From positions 248,001-312,000 of the forward strand of contig NZ_CANMRQ010000002.1 in NCBI RefSeq assembly GCF_947500325.1: a stretch of DNA of 64,000 nt. Direction: 5' to 3'. Of this stretch, positions 1 through 9,465 are shown piece by piece. A program made the position numbers and the translations under genes. Each line of letters starts with the position of its first letter. The stretch's first letter is position 1. The notes under the pieces are model-generated. The model made no database searches. It was not told the DNA's origin and saw only the letters and a program-made list of their open reading frames with translations. The DNA is from an uncultured Lacinutrix sp. GTDB lineage: Bacteria; Bacteroidota; Bacteroidia; Flavobacteriales; Flavobacteriaceae.

Positions 1-939
1 ACGTAAAATGGTTTTTATATGTTCAATCATTCCATCAAATGCTTTATAAGAATTATCAGGATGCTCCACACGAATAATTTCTACCTTATCAAATTGGTGC
101 AATCTATTTAATCCGCGAACATGAGCTCCATAACTTCCTGCTTCACGCCTAAAGCATGGTGTATAGCCGGTTATTCCTATTGGTAAATCTGCTTCATTTA
201 ATAGTACATCTCTAAAAACATTTGTACCTGGTACTTCAGCCGTTGGAATTAAATATAAATTATCGCGAGAATCATGATACATTTGGCCTTCTTTATCTGG
301 TAATTGACCAGTACCATAACAAGACGCTTCATTTACTAAATGTGGTAGCTGATATTCTGTATAACCAGCATCAGTATTCTTGTCTAAAAAGTAGGCAATT
401 AAAGCACGTTGTAATCTAGCACCTTTCCCTTTGTATACAGGAAAACCAGCACCAGAAATTTTATTCCCTAGTTCAAAATCAATAAGGTCGTATTTTTTAG
501 CTAAATCCCAATGTGGCATCGCATTTTCATTCAATTTTGGGATGTCTCCTTCAGTAAATATCTCTTCGTTATCCGCTTCGCTATTTCCTGCAGGTACAGA
601 TGTGTGTGGTACGTTAGGGATTTGATATAACAACTGAGTTAAAGCATCTTCTTTTGAGTTTAACTGTTCTTTTAGTGTTTTTTCATTATTCTTTAAAAGT
701 GTCGTTTTTTCTTTTAGAATATTGGCTTCTGCAGCTTTTCCAGATTTATATAAGTTACCAATTTCTTTGGAGATTGAATTAGATTCTGCTTTAGTATTGT
801 CTAATTCACTTTGTAAAGCTCGTCTCGCTTCATCAACAGCAATCACTTCATTTACAATAGTAGTAGCATCAAAATTTCTTTTTGCTAAACCAGTGATAAT
901 TGCATCTTTGTTTTCTCTAATAAATGGTACTTGTAACAT
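1..939 (-). CDS. serS: Seryl-tRNA synthetase, 3' end cut by window edge
   Basis: Reading the minus strand from the ATG at 939 gives an open frame of 313 codons that runs off the window, so about 110 C-terminal residues of the usual ~420 are missing. The protein starts MLQVPFIRENKDAII, the typical SerRS start. It continues with the long helical coiled-coil arm that contacts tRNA-Ser (about residues 30-100) and then the class II catalytic core, with TAEVPGTNVFRD and PCFRREAGSYG (motif 2). The enzyme charges tRNA-Ser in the cytoplasm. Several short plus-strand reading frames inside it are antisense shadows. The identification is secure; only the missing C-terminus cannot be checked. Confidence 0.95.
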   Translation of the reverse strand, partial: MLQVPFIRENKDAIITGLAKRNFDATTIVNEVIAVDEARRALQSELDNTKAESNSISKEIGNLYKSGKAAEANILKEKTTLLKNNEKTLKEQLNSKEDALTQLLYQIPNVPHTSVPAGNSEADNEEIFTEGDIPKLNENAMPHWDLAKKYDLIDFELGNKISGAGFPVYKGKGARLQRALIAYFLDKNTDAGYTEYQLPHLVNEASCYGTGQLPDKEGQMYHDSRDNLYLIPTAEVPGTNVFRDVLLNEADLPIGITGYTPCFRREAGSYGAHVRGLNRLHQFDKVEIIRVEHPDNSYKAFDGMIEHIKTILR

Positions 940-1144
940 AAATTTTATTTTGGACGTTATCTAAAGGTCAGGCTATTCGCTAAATCTTTTTGTGGAAAAA
1001 ACAAAAAGCATATTGCCATAATTATGTAGCAATCACGATGTATTACTCAATATATTTATGAGTAATCCTTAACGCAAGGGTATAACTTCAATTTAAAGAC
1101 GTAAAAGTAGTAAGATTTAGTGTGTTGTAAAATAAAAAGTGTGC

Positions 1145-2455
1145 CTATTTTGAAGGCAATATCCAATCATTATGTTTAAAGATATTCCATTTGGCATTTG
1201 CCATGTCTACTTCTGGGTTAATTAATTGCCTGTGAGGCTTGCCATTTACACTAACATATGCATTAACATAAATTGAAATATCCTTCCCTTTTTCTTTATA
1301 TTCTTTTTTTAAACGCTGTGCAAATTGCCATATAACATCAGGTTTAGAACTTGCTAATCTTATTTGTTTTTTTGAGAGATAATGCTTAAGATTAACTCTT
1401 ATTTCTTTTTTGGATTCTTTGTCTACAATTTTATAAGTTGTGGTACTCGTTTTAGAACGTAACATCATTCGCCAAGACATTCTATGGCCTTCTTCTGTCC
1501 ATAATACATTATCTTCTATAAAATGATGGCGTAGAGGTAATGCAATTTGTATTACAAAATAGATAGAAGCTAGTGTAATTAAGACAGGTTTGTATTTAGG
1601 TACTATTACTTTAGAATCTGTATATAACTCTTTCTTTTTTAGAAAAATATTTTTAACAGTTTTTGGTTTAAAAAAGAATAAACAAAATGCTAAAGATAGA
1701 TATGGAAATACACCAACTTGAAATACTATGGAATTAAACAAATGAAAAAAGATCGAAGCAAAAAAAGCATATTTTCTTGTAGGTTTAAATAACAATAATG
1801 GAATAATTAACCCATCAAATAAAATGCCTCCATAGCCTACCAAGTAAGGCATAAAATCATTTTGTAGAAAACCTCCTATTATGGGATAATTGATTTTGCC
1901 TTGCATTAATAATTTAGGAACTGTTAAATCTATCCAATCTGGATACATTTTAGCAATAGAAGCATAAGAATAAAGAATGAACAATTGTAATATAAATATC
2001 CATTTACACCAACTAGGCATCGAATTTTGTTTTATACTAGGATTATATTTAACATCTAATGACGCATATTTATTTGCAGGTAGTAAAACCATAATTGCGC
2101 TCAATAAGATTAATAAATAATAATGATTGTTATAAGACGCTTTTTGCATAAAATAAACACCACACCACATTAATGTGAATGCAATAGTGCTCATTGTATA
2201 TTTGTAGCCTAACATAATTAGGAAACCAAAGAGCCCCATTATTATATAATAAACATACATCCAGTTTCCTGGTAAAGGTTGTAGCCATTCAAACCCAATA
2301 AAAGAAAAGGTGAATTTAGGATCAACTAAAGTTCGTGTTATCCAACCAGTAAAAATAGCTCCAACCGATTCTAAAAAACATAGTAATCCAAAAATAATCC
2401 TGAAGACTATTAATGCACTATTATCTATATGTTTAAATAGAAATTTATTGAGCAT
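1145..2455 (-). CDS. HTTM-domain (gamma-carboxylase-like) integral membrane protein
   Basis: A 436-residue multi-pass membrane protein with about eight hydrophobic segments in residues 10-320 and a soluble C-terminal part. The stretch ASYNNHYYLLILLSAIMVLL and the layout match the HTTM domain, the region shared with vitamin K-dependent gamma-carboxylases. Bacterial HTTM proteins mostly have no assigned substrate, so enzymatic activity is not claimed. Its ATG lies inside the end of ribF (11-bp overlap), so the two genes are translationally coupled and presumably one transcript. No signal peptide beyond the first membrane segment. Alternative: a generic DoxX-like membrane protein, which I think less likely because of the length and C-terminal domain. 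Confidence 0.8.
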   Translation of the reverse strand: MLNKFLFKHIDNSALIVFRIIFGLLCFLESVGAIFTGWITRTLVDPKFTFSFIGFEWLQPLPGNWMYVYYIIMGLFGFLIMLGYKYTMSTIAFTLMWCGVYFMQKASYNNHYYLLILLSAIMVLLPANKYASLDVKYNPSIKQNSMPSWCKWIFILQLFILYSYASIAKMYPDWIDLTVPKLLMQGKINYPIIGGFLQNDFMPYLVGYGGILFDGLIIPLLLFKPTRKYAFFASIFFHLFNSIVFQVGVFPYLSLAFCLFFFKPKTVKNIFLKKKELYTDSKVIVPKYKPVLITLASIYFVIQIALPLRHHFIEDNVLWTEEGHRMSWRMMLRSKTSTTTYKIVDKESKKEIRVNLKHYLSKKQIRLASSKPDVIWQFAQRLKKEYKEKGKDISIYVNAYVSVNGKPHRQLINPEVDMANAKWNIFKHNDWILPSK

Positions 2456-3365
2456 AATTATTAATAAATGTTAAAGCATTAATTTTATCCTGTTTTAGTT
2501 GTTCTTTTAAAACATTAACCGATTCAAATTTTTCTTCATCTCTAAGTCTTTCTAGCAATTCAACATTTAATTTCACATCATATAATGTTGTTTTCCAGTT
2601 AAAAAAATGAGCTTCAATAGTTTGCAATTTGCCATTTACTGTTGGATTGGTACCTATATTCATCATGCCAAAAATAGTATTGCCTTCAATTTTAGTTTTT
2701 ACAACATAAACACCTTCTTTAGGAATAAGTTTATAGGTTTCATCTATTTCAATATTAGCAGTAGGGAAGTTTAAGGTTCTACCTATACCATTACCTTTAA
2801 CAACATGACCACTTAACATAAACGGATACCCCAAATAAGTGTTTGCAGTTGTAATATCTCCTTCAAACAAGGCTTTTCTAATTTTTGTAGAGCTTACAGC
2901 AACATCATTAATATCTTGAGCAGTTATTTCTTCAACTTCAAAACCATACTGTAATCCAAAGGATTTTAAATCTTCAATATTTGCAGATCGATTTCTTCCA
3001 AAATGATGATCATATCCAATAATAACATGCTTTGCTTTTAATTTTTTTATAAGAATATCTTCAACAAAAGATTTAGCTGTTAATCTAGAGAAGTCTTGAG
3101 TAAATTTTTCAACTACCATATTCTCTAACCCAAAACCTTTTAATAAAGTTTCTTTTTCCTTCATTGTATTAATAAGCTTAATATTTGCATCTTTTTGTAA
3201 AACCATTCTGGGATGTGGGAAAAACGTTAATATAGTTGGTTTTAATGATTGCTCTTTACCAACAGTAACAATACGCTTAATGATTTTTTGATGCCCAATA
3301 TGTACACCATCAAAAGTGCCAATTGTAACAATGGTGTATTTGTTATCAGAATTTTTAGATTTCAA
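2445..3365 (-). CDS. ribF: Bifunctional riboflavin kinase / FAD synthetase
   Basis: 306 residues, the normal RibF length. The N-terminal FAD synthetase (nucleotidyltransferase) domain opens with TIGTFDGVHIGHQKII, contains the HxGH-type motif, and has SSTKIRKAL near residue 160. The C-terminal riboflavin kinase domain (about 180-300) shows GNGIGRTLNFPTANI and MNIGTNPTV, which bind flavin and ATP. The protein converts riboflavin to FMN and FMN to FAD in the cytoplasm. It is the first gene of a two-gene minus-strand unit with the HTTM protein. The upstream neighbour is divergent, so its promoter must lie in 3366-3600. Confidence 0.95.
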   Translation of the reverse strand: MKSKNSDNKYTIVTIGTFDGVHIGHQKIIKRIVTVGKEQSLKPTILTFFPHPRMVLQKDANIKLINTMKEKETLLKGFGLENMVVEKFTQDFSRLTAKSFVEDILIKKLKAKHVIIGYDHHFGRNRSANIEDLKSFGLQYGFEVEEITAQDINDVAVSSTKIRKALFEGDITTANTYLGYPFMLSGHVVKGNGIGRTLNFPTANIEIDETYKLIPKEGVYVVKTKIEGNTIFGMMNIGTNPTVNGKLQTIEAHFFNWKTTLYDVKLNVELLERLRDEEKFESVNVLKEQLKQDKINALTFINNYAQ

Positions 3366-3555
3366 GCCTGTTTATTTATGAAATACAAAAGTATAAAAAG
3401 ACTAACTAAATTCGTTTCTATAATATGAAATTATAAAAACTACTTGTTGTTTTATTAGATAAAACCTCCTTAGATTAGTATTATTTTAATTTAAATATCT
3501 AGTAATAATACATTTAGTATAATTATGTAAACTATAGTAATAATAATATTTAATC

Positions 3556-3582
3556 TATAACCTATAGGCTATATAGGGTATA
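3556..3582. repeat. Imperfect palindrome in the ribF / metalloprotease divergent region
   Basis: The 303-bp gap between ribF and the metalloprotease is very AT-rich and holds no gene. Its only clear structure is an 11-bp inverted repeat, TATAACCTATA at 3556-3566 and TATAGGGTATA at 3572-3582, with one mismatch and a 5-bp spacer. It sits about 50 bp upstream of the -7 box of the metalloprotease promoter. It could be an operator for a dimeric regulator, but the AT-rich background makes chance palindromes common. Confidence 0.4.
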
Positions 3583-3633
3583 ATTATGCGGTAGATTTAG
3601 TTAATTTTTTTCGATTTTCTCACAAATAAAAGC

Positions 3634-3641
3634 TAATTTTG
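3634..3641 (+). promoter_or_regulatory. -7 box (TAATTTTG) of the metalloprotease gene
   Basis: TAATTTTG matches the Bacteroidota -7 consensus TAnnTTTG exactly and lies 27 bp before the ATG at 3669. No good TTG -33 element is visible. The box also settles the start: the longer possible start (TTG at 3639) lies inside the -7 element and so could not be transcribed. Confidence 0.55.
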
Positions 3642-3668
3642 AGTTTATTTATAAAATCTCTCACAATT

Positions 3669-6600
3669 ATGAAAACAAAATTACATTATGTTTTGTCATT
3701 GGCAATCTTGCTATTTGCCAATAGTATATTAGCGCAAGATAATATATGGTCCAAAACAACATTTAAAGACGGTACTCAGGGTATTTCATTAAAAAACCTT
3801 GACAAGGATAATTCGGAAGTTTTCCAATTTAATATTGAAAGTTTCAAGCAACAACTACAAGGCGCGCCATTAAGAAATGCATCTCAGGGTAGATCTAATA
3901 CCATTGTTTCTTTTCCAAGTATAGATGGTAAAATGCAAGAATTTAGAATTGTAGAAACTCAAATTTTCTCTTCTAACGATAATGCTGCAGATCACCCAGG
4001 TATTAAAACATATTTAGGTTCAAGAGTAGATAATTCTGGAACTAGAGTAAGATTTAGTGTGACGCCTTTAGGGTTAAAGGGAATGATTTCTGAACCAGGA
4101 AAAGAAATGGTTTATATTCAACCAGTTACTAAAGTATCTAATGGGCAGTACCTATTATATAATAGAACAGCAAAATTAAATTCTTCTGATACATTCGAAT
4201 GTTTAACAGAAGATATAGAAATCACTAAGCGAATTGTTAGTAGTGAAGTATCTAGAGATGCTAACGATCAATTATTAAGAACTTTTAGAATGGCTTGTTC
4301 TGTAACTCAAGAATACACAAATTTTTGGGATGATGGTAATGCAGCTAATGGAGATAATAGAGCAGATGCTTTAGCACAAATGATTTCAACTTTAGATAGA
4401 AACAATGAGGTGTTTGAAGTAGATATGGCGATTACATTTGTTTTAGTTGATACAGCAGATGATCCAGCTTTAGACTTAATTTATTCACCATCGGTTCCAG
4501 ATCCTTATGGAGGGAATTTAAATGGAGATTTACAAACAAATTTAACGGCAACCGTAGGAGAAGCTGATTATGATATAGGTCATTTACTAGCATTTGCGGG
4601 AAACAATGGAAATGCTGGATGTATAGGATGTGTATGTGAAAATGGAAAAGGATCTGCTTTTTCTGCTCACCAATTTACAGACAATGATGGCGGTCCATAT
4701 ATGGCAGACTTTTTTGATATAGATTATGTACCGCATGAAATAGGTCATCAAATGGGAGCAAATCATACTTGGTCATTCAATTCAGAAGGAACTGGAGTAA
4801 ATGCAGAGCCTGGTAGTGGAACAACTATTATGGGTTATGCAGGTATTACAGGCGGAAGTGATGTTCAAGATCATAGTGATCCTTATTTTCACTATTACAG
4901 TATTTCACAAATATTAGATAATGTAGCTAATGCTCCAAACGATTGTGCGGTAACTACAGCAATAACAAATAATCCTCCAGTAGCAGATGCAGGAGCGGAT
5001 TTTGCGATTCCAAACGGTACAGCTTTTATATTAAAAGGAGCTGCAACAGATCCTGATGGAGGAGACACTTTAACATATACTTGGGAGCAAATAGATGATG
5101 GTGTTGTGCCTAATACTGTTTTTGGACCAACAAATGGATCTGGAGCAATGTTTAGATCTCGTCCGCCGAGTACATCACCAGATAGATATATGCCTTTATA
5201 TAGTAGGGTTTTAGCAGGTCAATTAACAGAAGATAATCCTGTTGAAACTGTAGCGAATACTTCATGGGAAACTGTGGCAACTGTAGGGAGAACATTAAAC
5301 TTTGCATTAATAATAAGAGATAGGTCAGAAGCTGGAGGCGTTGGTCAAACACCGCAAACAGATTTTGATACTATGGTAGTAACTGTTGAAGGAGGCGCTC
5401 CTTTTACAGTAGTGACTCCACCAGCTTGGGGTAGTGGAAGTGCCCAAAATGTATTATGGAATGTAGGACCTACTGATAATGCAACTATTAATTGCCAAAC
5501 CGTAAATATTAAATTTTCTACAGATGGAGGCGCTACTTTTCCTACTACATTAGCAGCAAATACACCTAATGATGGGACAGAAGCTATAACTGTGCCGGCA
5601 GTAGCAGATACTAGTAATGCAAGGATTTTAGTAGAAGCTGCAGATAATATTTTTTATGCATTATCTGAAACATTTGATATTTCAAGTGCCCCTTCATTTG
5701 CATTAAATAATGCAAATGGTGCTCAAAGCGCTTGTGGTATAGATTCGGTAACTTATGATGTTGATTTCTTTACTGTAAATGGTTTTTCTGAGACTACAAC
5801 TTTTAGTGCTGCAGGAAATCCAGCAGGATCTACTGTAATGTTTTCTCCAACTACATTAAGTGCAGATGGAACTACGACTATGACTGTTTCTGGATTAACG
5901 GGAGCTACTGCAGGAGACTACACTATTGTAGTAACTGGTATGTCTGCTTCAGAAACTAAAACAGTAGATGTAATGCTTACAGTTGTAGATGGTTTGTGTG
6001 CTTCAGTGGCTAACACAACTTATCAAACAAGTACAACATTAGTTCAGTTTGGTTCTATAAACAATGCTTCTGGAAAACCTTCAGGGTATAGTGATTATAC
6101 TGCTATGTCAACAGATGTAGAGCAAGGTATGTCATATCCAATTACAATTAATCAAAATACAGATGGTAATTATACTTGTGTTAGTACTGTTTGGGTAGAT
6201 TGGAACCAAAACTGTGTTTTAGAAGCAAGTGAGGCCTATGATTTAGGATCTGCAACTAATACACCAGATGGACCAACAAGTAATTCACCATTATCTATTA
6301 TGGTACCATCAGATGCTGTGGTAGGGAATACAATAATGAGAGTAACAACTAAGTATCAAAATGCTCCTACTGCTTGTGAAAATGGACATGATGCAGAGGT
6401 AGAAGATTATACTGTTAATGTTACAGCTGCGCTTTCTGTTGATGAATTTAGTCTTAATGGCTTAAGTATTTATCCTAATCCAAATAATGGTTCTTTTAAT
6501 GTGAAATTGAATACTACTTCTAATAGTAATATAGAAATATCTGTATTTGATATTAGAGGAAGAAGAGTATTTGATAAGCGCTACACTAATACTTCTGATT

Positions 6601-6701
6601 TTAACGAAGTTGTTAATATTGGAGATGTAGAATCTGGAATGTATATGTTACAAATTTCTGATGGTGCTAATACGCAAACAAAGAAAATAGTAGTAAAATA
6701 A
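3669..6701 (+). CDS. Secreted zinc metalloprotease (reprolysin type) with GEVED and T9SS sorting domains
   Basis: A 1010-residue exported protein. The chosen start, MKTKLHYVLSLAILLFANS, gives a clean signal peptide ending at AQ; a 10-residue longer frame starting at TTG is rejected. After a propeptide of about 190 residues comes a metzincin catalytic domain with the zinc site HEIGHQMGANH at 356-366 and a downstream Met-turn region (TTIMGYAG). Ig-like and Ca-binding-like beta domains follow, then a GEVED-like module (VWVDWNQNCVLEASEAYDLG). The C-terminal ~75 residues (LSIYPNPNNGSFNVKL ... KKIVVK) are a type IX secretion sorting domain, so the enzyme is expected at the cell surface or outside the cell. 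Ends in front of a strong shared terminator. Confidence 0.92.
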   Translation: MKTKLHYVLSLAILLFANSILAQDNIWSKTTFKDGTQGISLKNLDKDNSEVFQFNIESFKQQLQGAPLRNASQGRSNTIVSFPSIDGKMQEFRIVETQIFSSNDNAADHPGIKTYLGSRVDNSGTRVRFSVTPLGLKGMISEPGKEMVYIQPVTKVSNGQYLLYNRTAKLNSSDTFECLTEDIEITKRIVSSEVSRDANDQLLRTFRMACSVTQEYTNFWDDGNAANGDNRADALAQMISTLDRNNEVFEVDMAITFVLVDTADDPALDLIYSPSVPDPYGGNLNGDLQTNLTATVGEADYDIGHLLAFAGNNGNAGCIGCVCENGKGSAFSAHQFTDNDGGPYMADFFDIDYVPHEIGHQMGANHTWSFNSEGTGVNAEPGSGTTIMGYAGITGGSDVQDHSDPYFHYYSISQILDNVANAPNDCAVTTAITNNPPVADAGADFAIPNGTAFILKGAATDPDGGDTLTYTWEQIDDGVVPNTVFGPTNGSGAMFRSRPPSTSPDRYMPLYSRVLAGQLTEDNPVETVANTSWETVATVGRTLNFALIIRDRSEAGGVGQTPQTDFDTMVVTVEGGAPFTVVTPPAWGSGSAQNVLWNVGPTDNATINCQTVNIKFSTDGGATFPTTLAANTPNDGTEAITVPAVADTSNARILVEAADNIFYALSETFDISSAPSFALNNANGAQSACGIDSVTYDVDFFTVNGFSETTTFSAAGNPAGSTVMFSPTTLSADGTTTMTVSGLTGATAGDYTIVVTGMSASETKTVDVMLTVVDGLCASVANTTYQTSTTLVQFGSINNASGKPSGYSDYTAMSTDVEQGMSYPITINQNTDGNYTCVSTVWVDWNQNCVLEASEAYDLGSATNTPDGPTSNSPLSIMVPSDAVVGNTIMRVTTKYQNAPTACENGHDAEVEDYTVNVTAALSVDEFSLNGLSIYPNPNNGSFNVKLNTTSNSNIEISVFDIRGRRVFDKRYTNTSDFNEVVNIGDVESGMYMLQISDGANTQTKKIVVK

Positions 6702-6718
6702 TTATCACATTTATATAT

Positions 6719-6750
6719 AAAAAAAGGGAGCTAATTTAGCTCCCTTTTTT
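6719..6750. terminator. Bidirectional intrinsic terminator (metalloprotease / pth)
   Basis: A-run, GGGAGCTAA, one base, TTAGCTCCC, then a T-run. The perfect stem is flanked by A and T tracts and so works in both directions. It lies between the convergent metalloprotease and pth and touches the pth stop codon. Confidence 0.9.
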
Positions 6751-7384
6751 ATTTTCCATTAAAACTATTCATGGTGTTATTTATACCTGCTAATCCAAAA
6801 GATTTAATAAGTTCTATAGATTTGTTTAATCGTTCTTCTAGTTTGTTGTGTTCTTCTTCGCTCCATTCGCCAAGTACATAATCCACTTGTCTGCCTTTAC
6901 TAAAGGCATCACTAATTCCAAATCTAAAACGGTTGTATTTGCTTGTATTTAATTTGTCTTGAGTGTCTTTTAAACCATTATGGCCACCATCACTTCCTTT
7001 TGTTTTTACTCGAATACTTCCAAAAGGCAGATTTAAATCATCAGTAATAACTAAAAGATTCTCAAGTGGGATTTTTTCTTTTGTAAGCCAATATAGTATT
7101 GCTTTTCCACTTAAATTCATGTAGGTATTTGGTTTAAGTAAAATGAAGGTTCTACCTTTTGCTTTATATGTGGTAATGTCTCCTAATTTTTGTGTTTCAA
7201 AGGTTAAAGATTCTTTTTTAGCTAAATGATCTAATATTTTAAAACCAATATTGTGACGCGTATTTTCATATTTCTCGCCAATATTTCCTAAACCAACAAT
7301 GAGGAATTTTTTCATAGGGTTATTTTCTTCTATATTATTTGATGCTTTGTTTATTTTGAAAAATCTTGTAATACACTCAAACAT
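6749..7384 (-). CDS. pth: Peptidyl-tRNA hydrolase
   Basis: Family-typical motifs run from MKKFLIVGLGNIGEKYENT, through the catalytic NTRHNIGF, KPNTYMNLSG and DDLNLPFG, to GSDGGHNGLKD. The enzyme frees tRNA from prematurely released peptidyl-tRNA in the cytoplasm. The frame given is 211 residues with a 23-residue lead (MFECITRFFKINKASNN...). A start at Met24 (codon at 7315-7313) would give 188 residues, closer to the usual ~190. Which is used is uncertain, since neither has a strong ribosome binding site. Downstream of rplY, but a terminator hairpin lies between them, so pth may depend on readthrough or its own promoter. Confidence 0.93.
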   Translation of the reverse strand: MFECITRFFKINKASNNIEENNPMKKFLIVGLGNIGEKYENTRHNIGFKILDHLAKKESLTFETQKLGDITTYKAKGRTFILLKPNTYMNLSGKAILYWLTKEKIPLENLLVITDDLNLPFGSIRVKTKGSDGGHNGLKDTQDKLNTSKYNRFRFGISDAFSKGRQVDYVLGEWSEEEHNKLEERLNKSIELIKSFGLAGINNTMNSFNGK

Positions 7385-7412
7385 ATATTAGTATTGTTTT
7401 TCGTAAAAATAG

Positions 7413-7444
7413 AAAAGCATCCTGAATTAACAGAATGCTTTTTT
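7413..7444 (-). terminator. Intrinsic terminator after rplY
   Basis: Near-perfect stem AAAAGCATCCTG / CAGAATGCTTTT with a 6-nt loop and T-rich tails on both strands. On the minus strand it follows the rplY stop by about 20 bp and precedes pth, so it should end or attenuate prs-rplY transcripts. Confidence 0.8.
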
Positions 7445-7465
7445 ATTATTTGTAGAAATAGTTAT

Positions 7466-8089
7466 CTATTCTGCTGCATCAGCTGCTGGAGCTGCTTCTG
7501 CACCTTCTTCAGTTTCTTCATCTTCATCTTCATCTGCTACAGAAGTTCTAGAACGTCTTACTAAGCAAACTACAGTGTTATCTGGATGCATAAACTTATA
7601 GCCTTCACTTTCTAAAGCTGTGATATATAGTTTACTTCCAATTTTTAATTTAGAAATATCAGCTTCAATAAAATCTGGTAAATTTCCAGGTAAAGCTTTT
7701 ATTCTTAAACTACGTTTGTTTTTACGTAAAACACCACCATTTCTTACTCCTGGTGAATTTCCAATGTAAGATACAGGGATATCCATAGTAATTTCTTTAT
7801 CCTCAAATACTTGGTAGAAATCTACGTGTAAAATTCTATCTGTTACAGGGTGAAATTGAATATCTTGTAAAATAGCGTTATATGTATCGCCATTTGCTAA
7901 TTCGATTACAACTGTATGCGCATTTGGTGTATACACCAATTTAGAGAATGCTAATTCAGTTGCTGAGAAATGCACTGCTTTGTCTCCTCCGTATAGTACG
8001 CAAGGAACCTGACCAGCATTACGTAAGGCCTTTGTTGACTTCTTGCCTACGCTTTCTCTTTGAGATCCGTTGATTGTAATTGATTTCAT
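7466..8089 (-). CDS. rplY: 50S ribosomal protein L25 / general stress protein Ctc (two-domain form)
   Basis: 207 residues. The N-terminal L25 domain ([27 protein letters not shown]) binds 5S rRNA. The C-terminal beta domain of the TL5/CTC form follows ([37 protein letters not shown]). The last ~25 residues are an acidic, Ala-rich tail ([20 protein letters not shown]), common in flavobacterial copies. Lies 54 bp downstream of prs on the same strand, the usual prs-rplY pairing, and is expected to be co-transcribed with it. Confidence 0.95.
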   Translation of the reverse strand: MKSITINGSQRESVGKKSTKALRNAGQVPCVLYGGDKAVHFSATELAFSKLVYTPNAHTVVIELANGDTYNAILQDIQFHPVTDRILHVDFYQVFEDKEITMDIPVSYIGNSPGVRNGGVLRKNKRSLRIKALPGNLPDFIEADISKLKIGSKLYITALESEGYKFMHPDNTVVCLVRRSRTSVADEDEDEETEEGAEAAPAADAAE

Positions 8090-8143
8090 TGTTTTTATTT
8101 ATATTTAATTATTATATACTTATTTGTTAATCTAGCTGTAAGA

Positions 8144-9085
8144 CTACATTAAAAATTTAGAACTAATAGATTTGTTAAAATGCACATTATGCATTACTTC
8201 TGCAAATAAATTAGCACAACTTATTACTCTAATCTTTTTACTCTCTTGCTTTAAAGGAATAGAATCTGTAACAATTAATTCTTCTAACTTTGAGTTTTCT
8301 AACCTTTCATATGCATTACCAGATAAAATAGGATGCGTGCATATAGCTCTTACGCTTAATGCGCCACGTTCCATCATTAAATCTGCTGCTTTAGTTAGTG
8401 TGCCAGCAGTATCAACCATATCATCCACTAATACTACGTTTTTTCCTGTAACGTCACCTATTAGCTCCATGTGCGAAATTACATTTGCTTTGGCACGTTG
8501 CTTATAACATATAACAACATCACTTTCCATTGCTTTCGAATAGGCATAAGCTCTTTTTGATCCTCCCATATCTGGAGATGCAATGGTTAAATTATCTAAA
8601 TTTAATTCCTTTAAATATGGTAAAAATACAGTAGATGCAAATAAATGATCTACTGGTTTTTCAAAGAACCCTTGTATTTGATCGGCATGTAAATCCATAG
8701 TGATAATTCTTGTTGCACCTGCAGCTTCTAGCATTTTTGCTACTAATTTTGCAGCAATTGGTACTCTAGGTTTATCTTTACGATCTTGTCTTGCCCATCC
8801 AAAATAAGGTAATACAGCAGTAATGTGTCTTGCAGAAGCACGTTTAGCTGCATCAATCATTAATAACATCTCCATTAAATTTTCAGAACTTGGATTTGTA
8901 GATCCAATTATAAAAATTCTAGTACCACGAATAGACTCTTCATACGATGGTTGAAACTCTCCATCACTATAAGTAGAGGTAATTACATTTCCTAAACTTG
9001 CACCATATGCGGCCGCTATTTTTTCAGCTAAGGTTTTACTTTGCGTTATAGAAAAAATTTTAGCGTCTGGCTTAGTATTTGGCAT
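8144..9085 (-). CDS. prs: Ribose-phosphate pyrophosphokinase (PRPP synthase)
   Basis: 313 residues, normal length. Visible signatures: FGWARQDRKDKPR (ATP-binding region), TMDLHADQIQGFF (metal and ribose-5-phosphate site) and VVLVDDMVDTAGTLTKAA (PRPP-binding loop). It makes PRPP from ribose 5-phosphate and ATP for purine, pyrimidine, His, Trp and NAD synthesis. First gene of the prs-rplY(-pth) unit, with a promoter candidate about 55 bp upstream. Confidence 0.97.
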   Translation of the reverse strand: MPNTKPDAKIFSITQSKTLAEKIAAAYGASLGNVITSTYSDGEFQPSYEESIRGTRIFIIGSTNPSSENLMEMLLMIDAAKRASARHITAVLPYFGWARQDRKDKPRVPIAAKLVAKMLEAAGATRIITMDLHADQIQGFFEKPVDHLFASTVFLPYLKELNLDNLTIASPDMGGSKRAYAYSKAMESDVVICYKQRAKANVISHMELIGDVTGKNVVLVDDMVDTAGTLTKAADLMMERGALSVRAICTHPILSGNAYERLENSKLEELIVTDSIPLKQESKKIRVISCANLFAEVMHNVHFNKSISSKFLM

Positions 9086-9137
9086 CGTTAAAATGTTTTA
9101 ATGCAGTGAAAAACACTACGTTATTTTTAATGAGGTG

Positions 9138-9145
9138 CAAATTTA
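9138..9145 (-). promoter_or_regulatory. -7 box of the prs operon
   Basis: On the minus strand the sequence reads TAAATTTG, an exact TAnnTTTG match, 53 bp before the prs ATG. At the expected -33 distance (18-19 bp upstream) the triplet is TTC rather than TTG, a partial match. Confidence 0.5.
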
Positions 9146-9209
9146 TAATTTTTTTTCATGTATGAAGCATAATAGCTACTATTTTTAAGGCATTTAGAGA
9201 AAAAAGATA

Positions 9210-9217
9210 TATTTTTG
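9210..9217 (+). promoter_or_regulatory. -7 box of tRNA-Leu
   Basis: TATTTTTG fits TAnnTTTG and ends 12 bp before the mature 5' end of the tRNA, a sensible spacing for a short leader. No TTG is seen at the -33 distance. Confidence 0.5.
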
Positions 9218-9229
9218 TGCTCCAAAATA

Positions 9230-9311
9230 GCTCAAGTGGCGGAATTGGTAGACGCGTTGGATTCAAAATCCAATTTCTTCGGAAGTGTGGGTTCGATTCC
9301 CACCTTGAGTA
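9230..9311 (+). tRNA. tRNA-Leu (anticodon CAA)
   Basis: Acceptor stem GCTCAAG / CTTGAGT (one G-U pair), D-arm region GTGGCGGAATTGGTAGACGC typical of class II leucine tRNAs, and anticodon stem TTGGA/TCCAA with loop TTCAAAA (CAA at 9264-9266). The variable arm TTTCTTCGGAAGT is long, and the T-arm contains GGTTCGATTCC. The discriminator is A at 9311; CCA is not encoded. Decodes UUG. Confidence 0.97.
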
Positions 9312-9318
9312 CTTAATT

Positions 9319-9358
9319 TAAGGGATAAATCAATATTAATTTGATTTGTCCCTTTTTT
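9319..9358 (+). terminator. Intrinsic terminator of tRNA-Leu
   Basis: A 14-bp stem, AAGGGATAAATCAA pairing with TTGATTTGTCCCTT (one G-U), with a 5-6-nt loop, followed by TTTTTT. Starts 8 bp after the tRNA. Confidence 0.85.
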
Positions 9359-9391
9359 ATTAGATACCTACACAAAACAAGATTATAAATA

Positions 9392-9417
9392 AAAACCACC
9401 TATAAAGAGGTGGTTTC
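9392..9417 (-). terminator. Intrinsic terminator of the RiPP-like precursor gene
   Basis: AAACCACC / GGTGGTTT stem with an 8-nt loop. On the minus strand it is followed by TTTTTATTTAT and lies about 50 bp beyond the stop of the precursor gene at 9466. Confidence 0.75.
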
Positions 9418-9465
9418 TTAATCATACTAGGTGCAGAAAATAGTTGTATTCTGACATTAGTGAGT

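Noticed and set aside
222-964. Three plus-strand reading frames (222-419, 431-625, 722-964)
   Set aside because: All lie antisense to serS, whose minus-strand frame matches a known enzyme through its whole visible length.
3639-3668. Longer start (TTG) for the metzincin protease
   Set aside because: It falls inside the -7 box and adds residues ahead of a clean signal peptide.
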